A DNA stretch of 60,225 nucleotides, from contig JAFLCE010000013.1 of assembly GCA_017303655.1 (NCBI GenBank), positions 1 to 60,225 on the forward strand. The letters are read 5' to 3'. Source of the DNA: Anaerolineae bacterium (GTDB taxonomy: Bacteria > Chloroflexota > Anaerolineae > Anaerolineales > Villigracilaceae). The translations under genes were made by a program, and so were the position numbers. The notes under the pieces are model-generated. The model saw nothing but the letters and a program-made list of their open reading frames with translations. It had not been told where the DNA came from and did no database searches. Below, in pieces: positions 47,863 through 57,231 of the stretch; the stretch's first letter is position 1; every line of letters begins with the position of its first letter.

Positions 47863-49200
47863 ATGGATATAGAAACCCGATACAACCAAGCCCTTGATTA
47901 CCTATATTCCTTCGTGGATTATAGCCTGAAACATTCGTCCGAATTAGCGAAGGCAGACTTCAACCTCGACCGCATGTTCGCGCTGATGAAGTCGCTGGGT
48001 GACCCGCAGACGAAATATCCCATCATCCATGTGGCGGGGACGAAAGGGAAGGGGTCTACGTCCGCGTTGTGTGCGGCGGGACTGATGGCGGCGGGATACA
48101 AGACGGGGTTGTACACGTCTCCGCATTTGTTGGATTATGTCGAGCGGATTCAAATTAACGGCGAGCCTATAACTCATGAGCAGTTGATCGATTTAGTGGA
48201 AGAGATCAAGCCGCATGTGGCGCAGATCGAAAAACTCACGACGTTTGAGATTACTACAGCATTAGCGTTCATGGCATTTGCCAAGTATGGCGTTACCGCG
48301 GCGGTGTTTGAAGTCGGCTTGGGCGGGCGCTTGGATGCGACCAATGTCGTCACGCCGAAGGTTTCGGTCATCACGTCACTGTCGTATGACCATATGGCAG
48401 TGTTGGGTAACACCCTCGCATTGATAGCAGGGGAGAAGGCGGGCATTATCAAAGAAGGTGTGCCGGTTGTCTCTTCCCCACAGAAGGATGAAGCACTTCA
48501 AGTCTTACTGCGTGTAGCCAGTGAAAGAAATTCTGATATAACTCTTGTAGGACGGGATGTAGGGTTTGAATTTGTGGAGTCATCTTTGCAGGGGCAGGAA
48601 TTACGTATTACGTATTACGTAATGCGTAAAGAACCAATCACAATTCATATTCCGCTTCTTGGAAAACATCAAATTGAGAATGCCACTACAGCGTATACAG
48701 CCTTGAAAACCAGTGGGATTCCGATCACGGATGAACAGATAAAACTGGGCTTTTCTCAGGTACAATGGCGCGCTCGCTTTGAGGTGGCAAGGGTCGAACC
48801 GCCGGTGATCTTCGACTCGGCGCATAATCAGGATTCGTTCGAGAAGCTGCGCGAGACGTTGGAAGAGTATTTCCCCGGAAAGAAAGTCTATCTCATCTTC
48901 GGCGCGTCGGAGGATAAGAACATTCCCGGCATGTTTGCGGAGATGAAACCGAAGATTCAAAAGATTATTATCACGCGAGCCGATCATCCACGCGCTCTCA
49001 GCGTTGAGTATATTTCGGATCTCGCCGAACAGGCTGGAGCGGAGTGGGAGGCGCTGGTCCCCGTCAAGGAAGCCTTGCGGCGCGCGTTGGAATTGTCGTC
49101 AAAAGATGGTAGTATCGTGCTATCCGCTGGTTCGATGTTTGTGACTGCGGAAGTGATGAGAGAATGGAAATTTTTGAATGAGTCAACCAAATTGGAATGA
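47863..49200 (+). CDS. folC: bifunctional folylpolyglutamate/dihydrofolate synthase
   Basis: A 445-residue Mur-ligase-fold enzyme. The P-loop is [14 protein letters not shown], with [14 protein letters not shown], the Mg site [22 protein letters not shown] and the final [13 protein letters not shown]. It adds Glu to folates and may also make dihydrofolate. The ATG at 47863 follows a TACAAT box by six nt; the longer frame to 47782 runs into the divergent gene. Residues about 245-258 ([12 protein letters not shown]) are encoded by an intergenic-type repeat. The 3' end overlaps lon by 23 bp. Confidence 0.92.
   Translation: MDIETRYNQALDYLYSFVDYSLKHSSELAKADFNLDRMFALMKSLGDPQTKYPIIHVAGTKGKGSTSALCAAGLMAAGYKTGLYTSPHLLDYVERIQINGEPITHEQLIDLVEEIKPHVAQIEKLTTFEITTALAFMAFAKYGVTAAVFEVGLGGRLDATNVVTPKVSVITSLSYDHMAVLGNTLALIAGEKAGIIKEGVPVVSSPQKDEALQVLLRVASERNSDITLVGRDVGFEFVESSLQGQELRITYYVMRKEPITIHIPLLGKHQIENATTAYTALKTSGIPITDEQIKLGFSQVQWRARFEVARVEPPVIFDSAHNQDSFEKLRETLEEYFPGKKVYLIFGASEDKNIPGMFAEMKPKIQKIIITRADHPRALSVEYISDLAEQAGAEWEALVPVKEALRRALELSSKDGSIVLSAGSMFVTAEVMREWKFLNESTKLE
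48598..48634. repeat. TACGTA repeat copy inside folC
   Basis: GAATTACGTATTACGTATTA followed by CGTAATGCGTAAAGAAC lies in frame within folC. The last 17 bp match the intergenic copy at 46722-46738 exactly. It keeps the reading frame and encodes [11 protein letters not shown]. Confidence 0.85.
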
Positions 49201-51640
49201 AGATGATTTTGATCTGACGCTCTCGCAGCGGACGGAGGAACTGTATCGCATCCCGAACATGGAGCCGAAAGCCGATGGTTTGATCGAGGCGGCTGTGCTC
49301 CCGTTGCGGGATATGGTCATTTTTCCGCGTATGGTCTCGCCAATTTTTATTGGTCGCGAGGCTTCGCTGCTGGCGTTGGAGGAAGCGCATACAAAAGAAC
49401 ATACGGTGATCGGGCTGACCCAGCGCGACCCCGATGTGGAAGAACCGGGTCCTGAAGATTTTCTGCCCATCGGTGTGGAGATGGCAGTGGGGCGCTTGTT
49501 GGATATGCCCGACGGTTCGCACTCTGCGCTTGTGCAGGGACGTCGCCGTTTGGAGATCGTGGAGTTCATTCGCCTCAAGCCGTACATCCGTGTGCGTGCG
49601 CGCATTATCCATGAGCCGACATCCGCAGATAGACAAACGCAAGCCATGATGCGCTCGGTCTTGAATCAATTCGAACGTTGTATTCAATTGGATCGTTCCA
49701 TCCCCGAAGAAGCGCATGTCTTTGCGTTGAACATTGCCGAGCCGGGCTGGCTTGCAGATATGATCTCGACCTCGCTGGGTCTGACTTATGAAGCCAAGCT
49801 GCGTCTGTTGATGATCCTTGACCCCAAGGCACGCCTCACACAACTGAATAACTTGCTCGCTGCCGAAGTGGACGTGCTTGAACTCGAAGATGAAATTCAT
49901 ACTCGCGTTCAGAACGAAGTGGATAAGAGTCAGCGCGAGTATTATCTGCGCGAACAAATGAAGCAGATCCAAACTGAACTTGGCGAAGGCGATATCTTTA
50001 CCCGAGACTCGGTCGATCTGAAAAAACGTGTCGAAGCCGCGACCTTGCCGGATGAAGTCCGCAAGGTGGCGATGAAGGAAGTGGAGCGCCTCAACCAAAT
50101 GCCGCCGATGGCGCCTGAAGTCGGCATCATCCGCACCTACATTGATTGGATCCTTGACCTGCCTTGGAGCAATTCCACGGCGGATAATTTGGATGTAAAA
50201 AATGCGGCGAAGATTTTAGACCGTGATCACTTTGGTTTGAAGAAAGCCAAAGAACGCATCCTTGAATATATCGCGGTGCGTTCACTCAAGCCGAAGAAGG
50301 AACGTCAGCCCATCTTGTGTTTCGTCGGACCTCCTGGTGTCGGCAAGACTTCGCTGGGTCGTTCCATTGCGGATGCGCTTGGGCGCAAGTTTGTGCGCGT
50401 CTCTTTGGGCGGCGTGCGTGATGAAGCCGAAATCCGTGGACACAGACGCACGTATATTGGCGCATTGCCGGGTCGCATCATTCAGACGATGAAGCGGGCT
50501 GGGACTTCCAATCCGTTGTTCATGCTGGATGAAATTGATAAACTGTATTCAGACTTCCGCGGCGATCCTGCCTCGGCGATGCTTGAAGTGCTCGACCCGG
50601 AACAGAACTACGCCTTTAGCGATCACTATCTCGAACTGCCTTTCGATTTATCAAAGGTGATGTTCGTGACGACTGCCAATTCGCTGGGAAATATCCCCGC
50701 GCCCTTGCTCGACCGCATGGAAGTGATCGAATTCCCCGGTTATATCGAAGAAGAAAAAGTTGAGATCGCCAATCGTTATCTCATTCCGCGCCAGATCGAA
50801 GAGAATGGCATTGATGAACTCGGCTTGACCTTTGAAGCGTCTGCCATGCAGCGCGTTATCCGCGAATATACTTATGAAGCCGGTGTGCGCGGACTGGAAC
50901 GTGAGATCAGCCGCATTTGCCGCAAGGTCGCACGCCTGAAAGCGGAAGGGAAGAAATATCCCACCGCGATCGTGGGTGAAGGCATTGAGAAATTGCTCGG
51001 ACCTCAGCAAGTCTTCCCCTCTGAAGCCGAACGGACAGACGAAGTGGGCGTCGCTACCAGCCTGGCATGGACGGAAACCGGCGGCGAGATCATGGCGGTG
51101 GAAGTTGCCATCATCGAAGGCAAAGGCGGCTTGCAGATGACTGGTCAGATGGGCGAAGTGATGCAGGAATCCGCTCAAGCTGCGATGACTTACATTAAAT
51201 CCCGTGCGGCGGCGCTCAAGATTGACACCGATGTTTTTGAACGCATGGACATTCATATCCATATGCCTGAAGGTGGCATTCCGAAAGATGGTCCTTCTGC
51301 AGGCATTACGATGGCAAGCGCCATCATCTCCGCGCTCACAGGTCGCCCCGTGCTCAAGCATGTTGGCATGACCGGTGAGATCACCCTGCGCGGACGTGTC
51401 TTGCCCATCGGTGGTGTACGCGAAAAAGTCCTCGCCGCTCATCGTGCCGGGTTGCGAACCGTCATCCTCCCCGAAAAGAATCTCAAAGATCTGGTTGACT
51501 TGCCCAAAACAGCCAAGTCTGAAATGAAGATTGTCCCGGTCAAACACATGGATGATGTTTTGGATATTGCGTTGGGAAAGACCAAAGTCATCGAGCCGCC
51601 CAAGCCACGCAAACGTCAAGACGAGCAGGGCGAAGAGTAA
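49178..51640 (+). CDS. lon: ATP-dependent protease Lon
   Basis: An 820-residue LonA. The N-terminal substrate domain ([20 protein letters not shown]) leads to a coiled coil, the AAA+ module (Walker [12 protein letters not shown]; Walker [10 protein letters not shown]; sensor-1 Asn in [12 protein letters not shown]) and the protease domain with Ser in [12 protein letters not shown] and Lys in the following [14 protein letters not shown]. It degrades misfolded and regulatory proteins in the cytosol. ATG 49178 lies 23 bp inside the folC 3' end, so the two are coupled. A strong hairpin follows. Confidence 0.95.
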   Translation: MSQPNWNEDDFDLTLSQRTEELYRIPNMEPKADGLIEAAVLPLRDMVIFPRMVSPIFIGREASLLALEEAHTKEHTVIGLTQRDPDVEEPGPEDFLPIGVEMAVGRLLDMPDGSHSALVQGRRRLEIVEFIRLKPYIRVRARIIHEPTSADRQTQAMMRSVLNQFERCIQLDRSIPEEAHVFALNIAEPGWLADMISTSLGLTYEAKLRLLMILDPKARLTQLNNLLAAEVDVLELEDEIHTRVQNEVDKSQREYYLREQMKQIQTELGEGDIFTRDSVDLKKRVEAATLPDEVRKVAMKEVERLNQMPPMAPEVGIIRTYIDWILDLPWSNSTADNLDVKNAAKILDRDHFGLKKAKERILEYIAVRSLKPKKERQPILCFVGPPGVGKTSLGRSIADALGRKFVRVSLGGVRDEAEIRGHRRTYIGALPGRIIQTMKRAGTSNPLFMLDEIDKLYSDFRGDPASAMLEVLDPEQNYAFSDHYLELPFDLSKVMFVTTANSLGNIPAPLLDRMEVIEFPGYIEEEKVEIANRYLIPRQIEENGIDELGLTFEASAMQRVIREYTYEAGVRGLEREISRICRKVARLKAEGKKYPTAIVGEGIEKLLGPQQVFPSEAERTDEVGVATSLAWTETGGEIMAVEVAIIEGKGGLQMTGQMGEVMQESAQAAMTYIKSRAAALKIDTDVFERMDIHIHMPEGGIPKDGPSAGITMASAIISALTGRPVLKHVGMTGEITLRGRVLPIGGVREKVLAAHRAGLRTVILPEKNLKDLVDLPKTAKSEMKIVPVKHMDDVLDIALGKTKVIEPPKPRKRQDEQGEE

Positions 51641-51657
51641 TAAAGAGCTGGAATTTC

Positions 51658-51701
51658 AGACCGCTGACCGCAGACCACCGTCTGCAGTCGGCGGTCTTTT
51701 T
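51658..51701 (+). terminator. terminator of lon
   Basis: AGACCGCTGACCGCAGAC (51658-51675) pairs with GTCTGCAGTCGGCGGTCT (51680-51697), 17 of 18 positions, around CACC. TTTT follows. Confidence 0.92.
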
Positions 51702-51742
51702 ATGCAATGAACTTATGATTTCACCAATTCCATTTTTCGTTT

Positions 51743-51748
51743 TACAAT
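51743..51748 (+). promoter_or_regulatory. TACAAT -10 box before the second SDR
   Basis: TACAAT ends nine nt before the ATG at 51758 without a Shine-Dalgarno sequence. Confidence 0.5.
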
Positions 51749-51757
51749 AGCCCTGCC

Positions 51758-52579
51758 ATGAACTTATTTCCCATCCCCCTTGAAAACAAAGTCGTCCTCA
51801 TCACCGGCGCATCCTCAGGCTTTGGCGAAGATGCCGCCTGGCTGTTCGCTCAGGAAGGTTGCAAAGTGATCCTTGCCGCGCGGCGGTTGGACCGTTTGCA
51901 ACGCCTTGCCGCAAAGATACAGGATGCGGGCGGTGAAGCCCTCGCCATCCCGGTCGATATCGTCAACCCAGACGATGTGGACAACATGGTGCAAACTGCA
52001 ATTGAGCTCTACGACCGTGTCGACATCCTCTTCAACAATGCGGGTATGGGGCGTGTCAGCTGGTACGAAGAACACGAACCCGACCGTGATATTGACCTGC
52101 TCATTAAAGTGAATCTCATCGGCACGATGCGCGTCACCCGCATGGTGTTGCCGCATATGATCGCACGCGGTGAAGGTCATATCATCAATATGATCTCAGT
52201 TGCGGGTCTTATCTCTCCGCCGCTAATCGCCAGTTATTCTGCCAGTAAATTTGGGCTCAAGGCGTTCAACAATGCCCTTCGTCGTGAAGTCGCTCCGCTC
52301 GGCATTCAGGTCAGCGGAATTTATCCCGGTCCTGCTTCCACCGAGTTTGGTTCGCATGTCGGTAAAAGTTCAGCGTATCAATCGGTGCGTTCCAGCCTCG
52401 GCATCCGTCTCACCTCGGCTTATGTTGCCAAACGTGTCGTCGATGTTGCCAAACGTCCGCGCCGCAGCCTGATCATTCCGTGGTGGTTCCATCTTGCCAC
52501 CTTTCTTGAATCCTATTTTCCCTTCATTGTGGATTGGGGTTCGTATCTCTTTTCAAAACTCAAACATAAACAGGATTAG
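51758..52579 (+). CDS. short-chain dehydrogenase/reductase, classical type
   Basis: A 273-residue SDR with cofactor loop TGASSGFGEDAAWLFAQEG, NNAGMG, Ser in MISVAGLIS and the catalytic YSASKFGLKAF (YxxxK). The Arg pair in AARRLDR after beta-2 fits NADP. The tail (WWFHLATFLESYFPFIVDWG) is hydrophobic and may sit on the membrane, as in DltE- or SDR-type sterol/lipid reductases. The substrate is not readable. It lies 9 bp before the aminopeptidase and shares its transcript. Confidence 0.87.
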   Translation: MNLFPIPLENKVVLITGASSGFGEDAAWLFAQEGCKVILAARRLDRLQRLAAKIQDAGGEALAIPVDIVNPDDVDNMVQTAIELYDRVDILFNNAGMGRVSWYEEHEPDRDIDLLIKVNLIGTMRVTRMVLPHMIARGEGHIINMISVAGLISPPLIASYSASKFGLKAFNNALRREVAPLGIQVSGIYPGPASTEFGSHVGKSSAYQSVRSSLGIRLTSAYVAKRVVDVAKRPRRSLIIPWWFHLATFLESYFPFIVDWGSYLFSKLKHKQD

Positions 52580-52588
52580 GAGACACGC

Positions 52589-53695
52589 ATGACTCAATCC
52601 CGCCTCGACAAACTTACCGCTTCACTCTTAACCTCGAACCTGGATGCGGTTATCCTGAATCCGGGTCCTACGCTGAAATATCTCACCGGGTTGAACTTCC
52701 ACCTCATGGAACGCCCGGTGGTTTTGTTTGTTGCACCCGGCAAAGACCCGGTGCTCGTCCTCCCTGAACTCGAACTCCCCAAAGTAGACTTGTTCCCCTA
52801 CAAAGTACAAGGCATCACCTATGGCGAGAATCCGCTCGAGTGGGATGACGCGTTCAGAAAAGCCGTTCAAGCCCTCGGCGTAGATGGGAAGCGCATCGGT
52901 GTCGAGCCGCGTCAACTGCGTTTGCTGGAGTTTCGCCATGTCAAATCCGGCGCACCCGAAGCGGACTTCCCTGATGCAAGCGATGTCCTCGCCGATTTGC
53001 GTCTGCGTAAAGACAAAGCCGAAGTGGATGCCATGCGCGTGGCGGTGAAGATCGCTCAAGATGCGTTGGAGGCAACAATTCCACAGATCAAAATTGGCAT
53101 GACCGAAAGAGAAGTTGCCTCTGAGTTGGTCATGCAGTTGTTGAAGCATGGTTCTGAATCTGAAATGCCATTCGCGCCCATCGTCTCTGCCGGACCGAAC
53201 TCAGCGAACCCACATGCTTCTCCCACCGATAGAAAACTGCAAGCCGGTGACCTGCTCGTTGTTGATTGGGGCGCGGCATACGACGGCTACATCTCCGATC
53301 TGACACGCACCTTTGCAGTAGGGGAGGTAGATGCGGAATGTCAGAATATCCACAAGATTGTGCAGGAAGCGAATGCTGCCGGTCGCGCCGCCGGAAAGCC
53401 GGGCGCTCCCTGCGCAAATGTGGATAAAGCGGCAAGAGATGTCATCGAAAAAGCGGGTTACGGAAAATACTTCACGCATCGCACCGGTCACGGCATCGGC
53501 ATGGAAGGACACGAAGCTCCCTACATGCGCGGGGATAATATGCAAATTTTGGAACCCGGTATGGCATACACGGTCGAGCCAGGTATTTACCTCACCAATC
53601 GCAATGGCGTGAGAATTGAAGATAATATGGTTGTTACCGAGAATGGCGCAGAAAGCCTCTCCGATATGCCGCGAGAGATTCGAGTTGTGGGTTAA
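52589..53695 (+). CDS. Xaa-Pro aminopeptidase / creatinase-fold M24 peptidase
   Basis: A 368-residue M24 protein. A creatinase-type N-terminal domain (to about 130) precedes a pita-bread domain. Metal ligands are the two Asp in VVDWGAAYDGYISDLTRTF, the His in HRTGHGIGMEGHEAP, and Glu residues in YTVEPGIYL and GVRIEDNMVV. It would remove N-terminal residues before proline in cytosolic peptides. TAGGAGA precedes ATG 52589. A palindromic element follows. Confidence 0.9.
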   Translation: MTQSRLDKLTASLLTSNLDAVILNPGPTLKYLTGLNFHLMERPVVLFVAPGKDPVLVLPELELPKVDLFPYKVQGITYGENPLEWDDAFRKAVQALGVDGKRIGVEPRQLRLLEFRHVKSGAPEADFPDASDVLADLRLRKDKAEVDAMRVAVKIAQDALEATIPQIKIGMTEREVASELVMQLLKHGSESEMPFAPIVSAGPNSANPHASPTDRKLQAGDLLVVDWGAAYDGYISDLTRTFAVGEVDAECQNIHKIVQEANAAGRAAGKPGAPCANVDKAARDVIEKAGYGKYFTHRTGHGIGMEGHEAPYMRGDNMQILEPGMAYTVEPGIYLTNRNGVRIEDNMVVTENGAESLSDMPREIRVVG

Positions 53696-53697
53696 TG

Positions 53698-53781
53698 TAG
53701 GTCAGGCTATGTGCCCGTAGGGTATTTAGCTTGACTGCTTTTAATAGTCAAGGAGATGGCGGGTTACAAACCCGCCCTACA
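53698..53781. repeat. composite inverted repeats of the TGTAGG...CCTACA family
   Basis: GTAGGTCAGG begins and GCCCTACA ends this 85-bp region. Inside are CTTGACT/AGTCAAG (53730-53752) and GGCGGGTT/AACCCGCC (53758-53776). It separates the peptidase gene from the DinB operon. Confidence 0.65.
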
Positions 53782-53783
53782 AA

Positions 53784-54326
53784 ATGAGCCGAAATATCGT
53801 TGATACCTACCTCACCCTCATGGACGCGCAGCGCGAATCTGTATTCACAGTTTTGGATGGTCTTACCGACGCCCAGCTCTGGGAACGACCCGCCCCAAAA
53901 GAATGGAGCATCGGCGAGATCCTCGACCATAATTACTTGCTGATGGCTTCTTCTTATCCCATTGTCAAATTCATGTGGGGGTGGCTCGGCTGGTATGGAC
54001 GGATAAAGCGCAATCGCCCCTACCCGACTGAAATTGGCGATGTCTACCGTGACCCGAAATTTCCCCAATGGGTCGGTTTCATGTGGACGCCGCGTTTCAA
54101 TCCGCGCAAGCCTGTGCCGTTGAAACAGCTCAAAAAAGAAGTCCGCGATCTGCATACCAACATCCGTCTCTTTTTTGAAGGCAAGGACGAAGATATATTG
54201 GGCAATCTCTACATTTATGATCCGGTCTTCGGCTGGTGTAATTTGATCGTCACCCTGCGCATCGGCATCTATCACGACCAATTGCATTTCGATGATGTGC
54301 TTAAACAGGCAGCGGCATTCAAATGA
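53784..54326 (+). CDS. DinB-family protein
   Basis: A 180-residue DinB/YfiT-type four-helix protein. The metal His triad appears as the His in WSIGEILDHNYL and the HxxxH in YHDQLHFDDV. Family members use a metal for thiol-dependent transfer or isomerase reactions; many have no known substrate. It starts the DinB-GNAT-Tag operon, with four-base overlaps between successive genes. No Shine-Dalgarno sequence; the upstream palindrome ends three bases before the ATG. Confidence 0.82.
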   Translation: MSRNIVDTYLTLMDAQRESVFTVLDGLTDAQLWERPAPKEWSIGEILDHNYLLMASSYPIVKFMWGWLGWYGRIKRNRPYPTEIGDVYRDPKFPQWVGFMWTPRFNPRKPVPLKQLKKEVRDLHTNIRLFFEGKDEDILGNLYIYDPVFGWCNLIVTLRIGIYHDQLHFDDVLKQAAAFK

Positions 54327-54772
54327 TCGTCCGCGCCCAGCCTCAACACGCAGACGCCCTCACCCAAATTGCCATCGCTGCTAAACGTCATTGGAATTAC
54401 CCCGAAGTATGGATTCAATTTTGGATTCCACAGTTGACAATCTCTGCCGAATATATTTCTTCTAATGAAGTTTGGATGATGGCGGAGAAAGAAAAGCCAA
54501 TGGCTTTCTATGCTTTGAGCCAAAACGAAGGTGATTGGGAATTAGGTCACCTTTGGGTCTTGCCTGAATATATAGGCAAAGGAATTGGTAAACAGCTATA
54601 CAATCACGCACTTGAAAGATGTAAATTTCTCAATATCCATACGTTGAAAATTTATGCAGACCCGAACGCCCAGACCTTTTACGAAAAAATGGGCGCAACC
54701 AAAATTAGTGAGCATCATTCCGACTTGTTTGGTGAAGACCGCGTTTTACCCATCATGGAGATCAAGTTATGA
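54323..54772 (+). CDS. GNAT-family N-acetyltransferase
   Basis: A 149-residue acetyltransferase. The acetyl-CoA loop is LPEYIGKGIGKQLYNHAL (R/Q-x-x-G-x-G/A form) after the LGHLWV strand; the end MGATKISEHHSDLFGEDRVL is usual for the group. The substrate is unknown. Overlaps DinB (ATGA) and Tag. Confidence 0.87.
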   Translation: MIVRAQPQHADALTQIAIAAKRHWNYPEVWIQFWIPQLTISAEYISSNEVWMMAEKEKPMAFYALSQNEGDWELGHLWVLPEYIGKGIGKQLYNHALERCKFLNIHTLKIYADPNAQTFYEKMGATKISEHHSDLFGEDRVLPIMEIKL

Positions 54773-55236
54773 CGACCTACTGCGACTATTGCAATTCTCA
54801 CCCTGAAGATACTTTCAATAAGACCTATCATGACACCCAATATGGCTTTCCTATTGACGATGATAACGAGTTATTCGAGCGGCTCGTGCTTGAGATCAAC
54901 CAGGCTGGGCTATCGTGGATTCTGATCCTGAAGCGCGCGCAGAACTTTCGAAAAGCCTTTCATAAGTTCAACATCAAAAAGGTTGCCAAGTACACCGAAG
55001 CGGATCGTGAAAGACTCATGAGTGATGAAGGCATCATCCGTAATAAATTAAAGGTCAATGCCGCCATCGTCAACGCGCAAAAGATAATCGAATTGCAAAA
55101 AGAATATGGCTCGTTCAAAGGTTGGTTGGATGCACATCATCCGCTCACAAAAGAGGAATGGACCAAGCTGTTCAAGAAGAACTTAACACAATATCCTCCT
55201 CGCTATTCGGTAATTCACATGACACATGCAATTTGA
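54769..55236 (+). pseudogene. tag: DNA-3-methyladenine glycosylase I (Tag-like), 3' end cut by a serine-recombinase element
   Basis: A Tag-family base-excision glycosylase is recognisable to Lys137-Asn138: TTYCDYCNSHPEDTF, YHDTQYGFPIDDDNELFERL, NQAGLSWILILKRAQNF and DEGIIRNKLKVNAAIVNAQK. Intact members continue with an F-x-F-T-G-G-E-I segment and a C-terminal G-A-H-x3-C that supplies two zinc ligands. Here the frame instead reads LTQYPPRYSVIHMTHAI and stops. The change falls at the end of the opposing serine recombinase gene. About 35-50 native residues are lost, with two of four zinc ligands, so activity is doubtful. The residual 138 residues include the catalytic helix region. Confidence 0.85.
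55171..55186. other. probable left attachment junction in tag
   Basis: TTCAAGAAGAACTTAA marks where Tag homology stops on the plus strand (codons for F-K-K-N) and recombinase-element sequence begins. The recombinase stop codon (minus-strand TGA at 55174-55172) lies in the tag-derived part, so its last residues come from the host gene. Confidence 0.6.
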
Positions 55237-56737
55237 TTTGATCGCCAAGGTCATGAAATTGAACTTTTACTTGGAAAAGCTCAAGCAAATCACGCATATC
55301 TTCAAAGGTTGCTGCAGGTAGATTTCCTCGTACATTTGCTGATATTTCCAGAATTCTGTTTTCCAAATTAGGGCTGATTTCCAGCGCAGCCAAATCTTCC
55401 TCAAGTTTTTCTTTTTCCTCAAAAAGAAGTTTTTGTTCAGATTCTAATTGACGTATTTTTTCCTTGATTGCTATCTTTACAGTTTCACCTTCAAAGTCGG
55501 CAAGCTCATCAACCATTCGTTGAATTTTTTCAGACGTGGTATTTAAAATTTTGACTACATACCCATAGCGTTCGCGCTTGGGTTCTAATTCTTCTTCCCT
55601 TTTTTCTGACATATCGTGTACGCCCGCCAACAGTGCCTCTTCATCCATCAATAATGAAGTAAGCCACTTCCAGACTGCCTCATCCGCTTTCCTCATTTTT
55701 ACACTTCGTTTTCGGTGCCAGCAAACGGCAATCTTGTTGTTGTAACTTGCACAACGATAATATGGAACAGCCCCATCCCATTTTCGGAAGCCATACATAG
55801 CCAGTTTGCAGCTTGCACATCGGATGTGCCCTACAAGGAGATATTCATGTTTTCTATTACGCTTCGCAAACTCCTGATTACGCCTTGCCCTCACTTGTGC
55901 AGCATCAAATGTGGCTCTATCCACCAAGGCTAAATGAGGTACATCAATCGGAATCCATTCCTCCTTTGGGCGCGGAACCTGCCTTCCGTCCTTGAGGATT
56001 TGAGTTTTTGCGTAGTAGTTTAGGCCGGCATATGTTTCATTAATCAGGATCATGCGAATTGAATTGGGTTGCCAAACGTTTGAAGACCGGGGTTTGATAC
56101 CCATTTCATCAAGGCGTTTAGCGATTGCCATCAAGGAAAGCGGACCACCGTCCTCATGAGTGGTGTACCAGCGGAAAATCAATTTTACAATTTCGGATTC
56201 GAAGGAATCAATAATCATTTCTGCATCGCGTGATTTTCCAATGCGCCCGTATCCATAGGGGACTTGCCCGGTCATAACAGGTTTTTTATCATCCTTGGCT
56301 TTTTTGAGCCGCCCATTTTTTGTACGGTCAAGTATCTTTAATCTTTCGGTATGGGCAAGCATTGCAAAAATGCCATCTGAGATCATGCCTTGAAGGTCAT
56401 TATGAGATTGTCCGCGATCAACAAAATGAAGTTCAATATTTTTGTCCTGCCATTTACCAATTAATGGAACATAGTCATAATAATTTCTGGAGATTCGGTC
56501 CGAAGTGTAGGCAATTACAACTTGAGCCTCACGATTGGCTAGCATGGACTCAAGTTGGGTAAAACCGGGGCGATCCAGTGTAGCGCCGGATGTGTTGTCC
56601 ACAAACTCACGGATGACGTGAAACCCCAATCTGTTTGCATAAGCACGGCATTCTTCCAATTGGAAAGGCAGGCTATGCCCCTTTTCCGCTTGTTCATCTG
56701 TACTAACTCTGGTGTAAATAACAGCGTATTTTTTCAT
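55172..56737 (-). CDS. large serine recombinase / integrase
   Basis: A 521-residue large serine recombinase. The catalytic domain has the nucleophile Ser12 in YTRVSTDEQAEKG, then YTSDRISRNYYDY. The recombinase domain follows (GQVPYGYGRIG to YAGLNYYAKTQ, about 165-270). A zinc ribbon (HIRCASCKLAMYG with YYRCASYNNK and CWHRKR) lies at about 300-345, and a coiled coil (EEKEKLEEDLAALEI) near 430-465. Such enzymes integrate phages or mobile elements by attP x attB recombination. AAAGGA precedes ATG 56737. Its stop lies inside host tag DNA, consistent with integration there. The intact protein looks active. Confidence 0.92.
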   Translation of the reverse strand: MKKYAVIYTRVSTDEQAEKGHSLPFQLEECRAYANRLGFHVIREFVDNTSGATLDRPGFTQLESMLANREAQVVIAYTSDRISRNYYDYVPLIGKWQDKNIELHFVDRGQSHNDLQGMISDGIFAMLAHTERLKILDRTKNGRLKKAKDDKKPVMTGQVPYGYGRIGKSRDAEMIIDSFESEIVKLIFRWYTTHEDGGPLSLMAIAKRLDEMGIKPRSSNVWQPNSIRMILINETYAGLNYYAKTQILKDGRQVPRPKEEWIPIDVPHLALVDRATFDAAQVRARRNQEFAKRNRKHEYLLVGHIRCASCKLAMYGFRKWDGAVPYYRCASYNNKIAVCWHRKRSVKMRKADEAVWKWLTSLLMDEEALLAGVHDMSEKREEELEPKRERYGYVVKILNTTSEKIQRMVDELADFEGETVKIAIKEKIRQLESEQKLLFEEKEKLEEDLAALEISPNLENRILEISANVRGNLPAATFEDMRDLLELFQVKVQFHDLGDQIKLHVSCELPNSEEDIVLSSS

Positions 56738-56787
56738 TAGAAAATCCTTTGGATATTTTTTTCCAGCCGTCCGGCCGGCTGGTTGAT

Positions 56788-57027
56788 TTAATTGTTGCGG
56801 GCAGGGGAGTGCAGGAAATCTTTTAGCTCCTGATACAAATCAGCGCCAAGGACTTGAACCTGCTCGGTAGTTCCAAGGTCAATGCCATTGATCAGATCGG
56901 CAAGCAACATGCCCATATTGCCGTCCACTTCGATCAGGCTGTTGCTCCCGGCAGCATCCTGCCATTCATGACGAATGCGTGAAAGGGTTGAAATCAGTTG
57001 AGTACGGGGTGATGAGGGGTTGAACAT
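56788..57027 (-). CDS. small hypothetical gene of the mobile element
   Basis: A 79-residue acidic protein: FNPSSPRTQLISTLSRIRHE, then EVDGNMGMLLADLINGIDLG and LYQELKDFLHSPARNN. No family known to me. Helical, soluble. AAAGGAGAT lies six nt before ATG 57027, a strong sign of translation. It sits between the excisionase-like gene and the integrase, where small regulatory genes of mobile elements are usual. CCAGCCG/CGGCTGG inverted arms at 56763-56782 separate it from the integrase. Confidence 0.65.
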   Translation of the reverse strand: MFNPSSPRTQLISTLSRIRHEWQDAAGSNSLIEVDGNMGMLLADLINGIDLGTTEQVQVLGADLYQELKDFLHSPARNN

Positions 57028-57231
57028 GGAAATCTCCTTTGATTTTTTGTTTGGATGGCGATCTGCTTGTCCCTGTCCGGAAAGGGAAAACAAATCGCCC
57101 TGATGGAATCCCACCCGGGCGAATCAAAGGGGCTGTATAATCAAACCAGCCCTTCCCTCCGCTACTACCGGTGGGTTGGGTAAGGGTCGTATCGGTGCTC
57201 TAACACCAGTGCGGCCCGTTTTTCTGGCAGG

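Noticed and set aside
49064-50098. Long minus-strand frame opposite lon (344 codons), and a similar one at 50651-51619.
   Set aside because: Both are shadows of the lon gene, with no ribosome site and His/Arg-rich, low-complexity translation typical of antisense frames.
56763-56782. CCAGCCG/CGGCTGG hairpin before the integrase considered as a terminator of the 79-aa gene.
   Set aside because: On the transcribed strand it is followed by A residues, not U, and the integrase ribosome site follows. More likely a regulatory stem or chance.
57170-57215. GGTGGGTTGGGTAAGGG and the GTGCTCTAACACC hairpin considered as a tRNA or small RNA.
   Set aside because: No cloverleaf, no T-loop GTTCRA and no CCA end. 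Probably the leader of the 79-aa gene.
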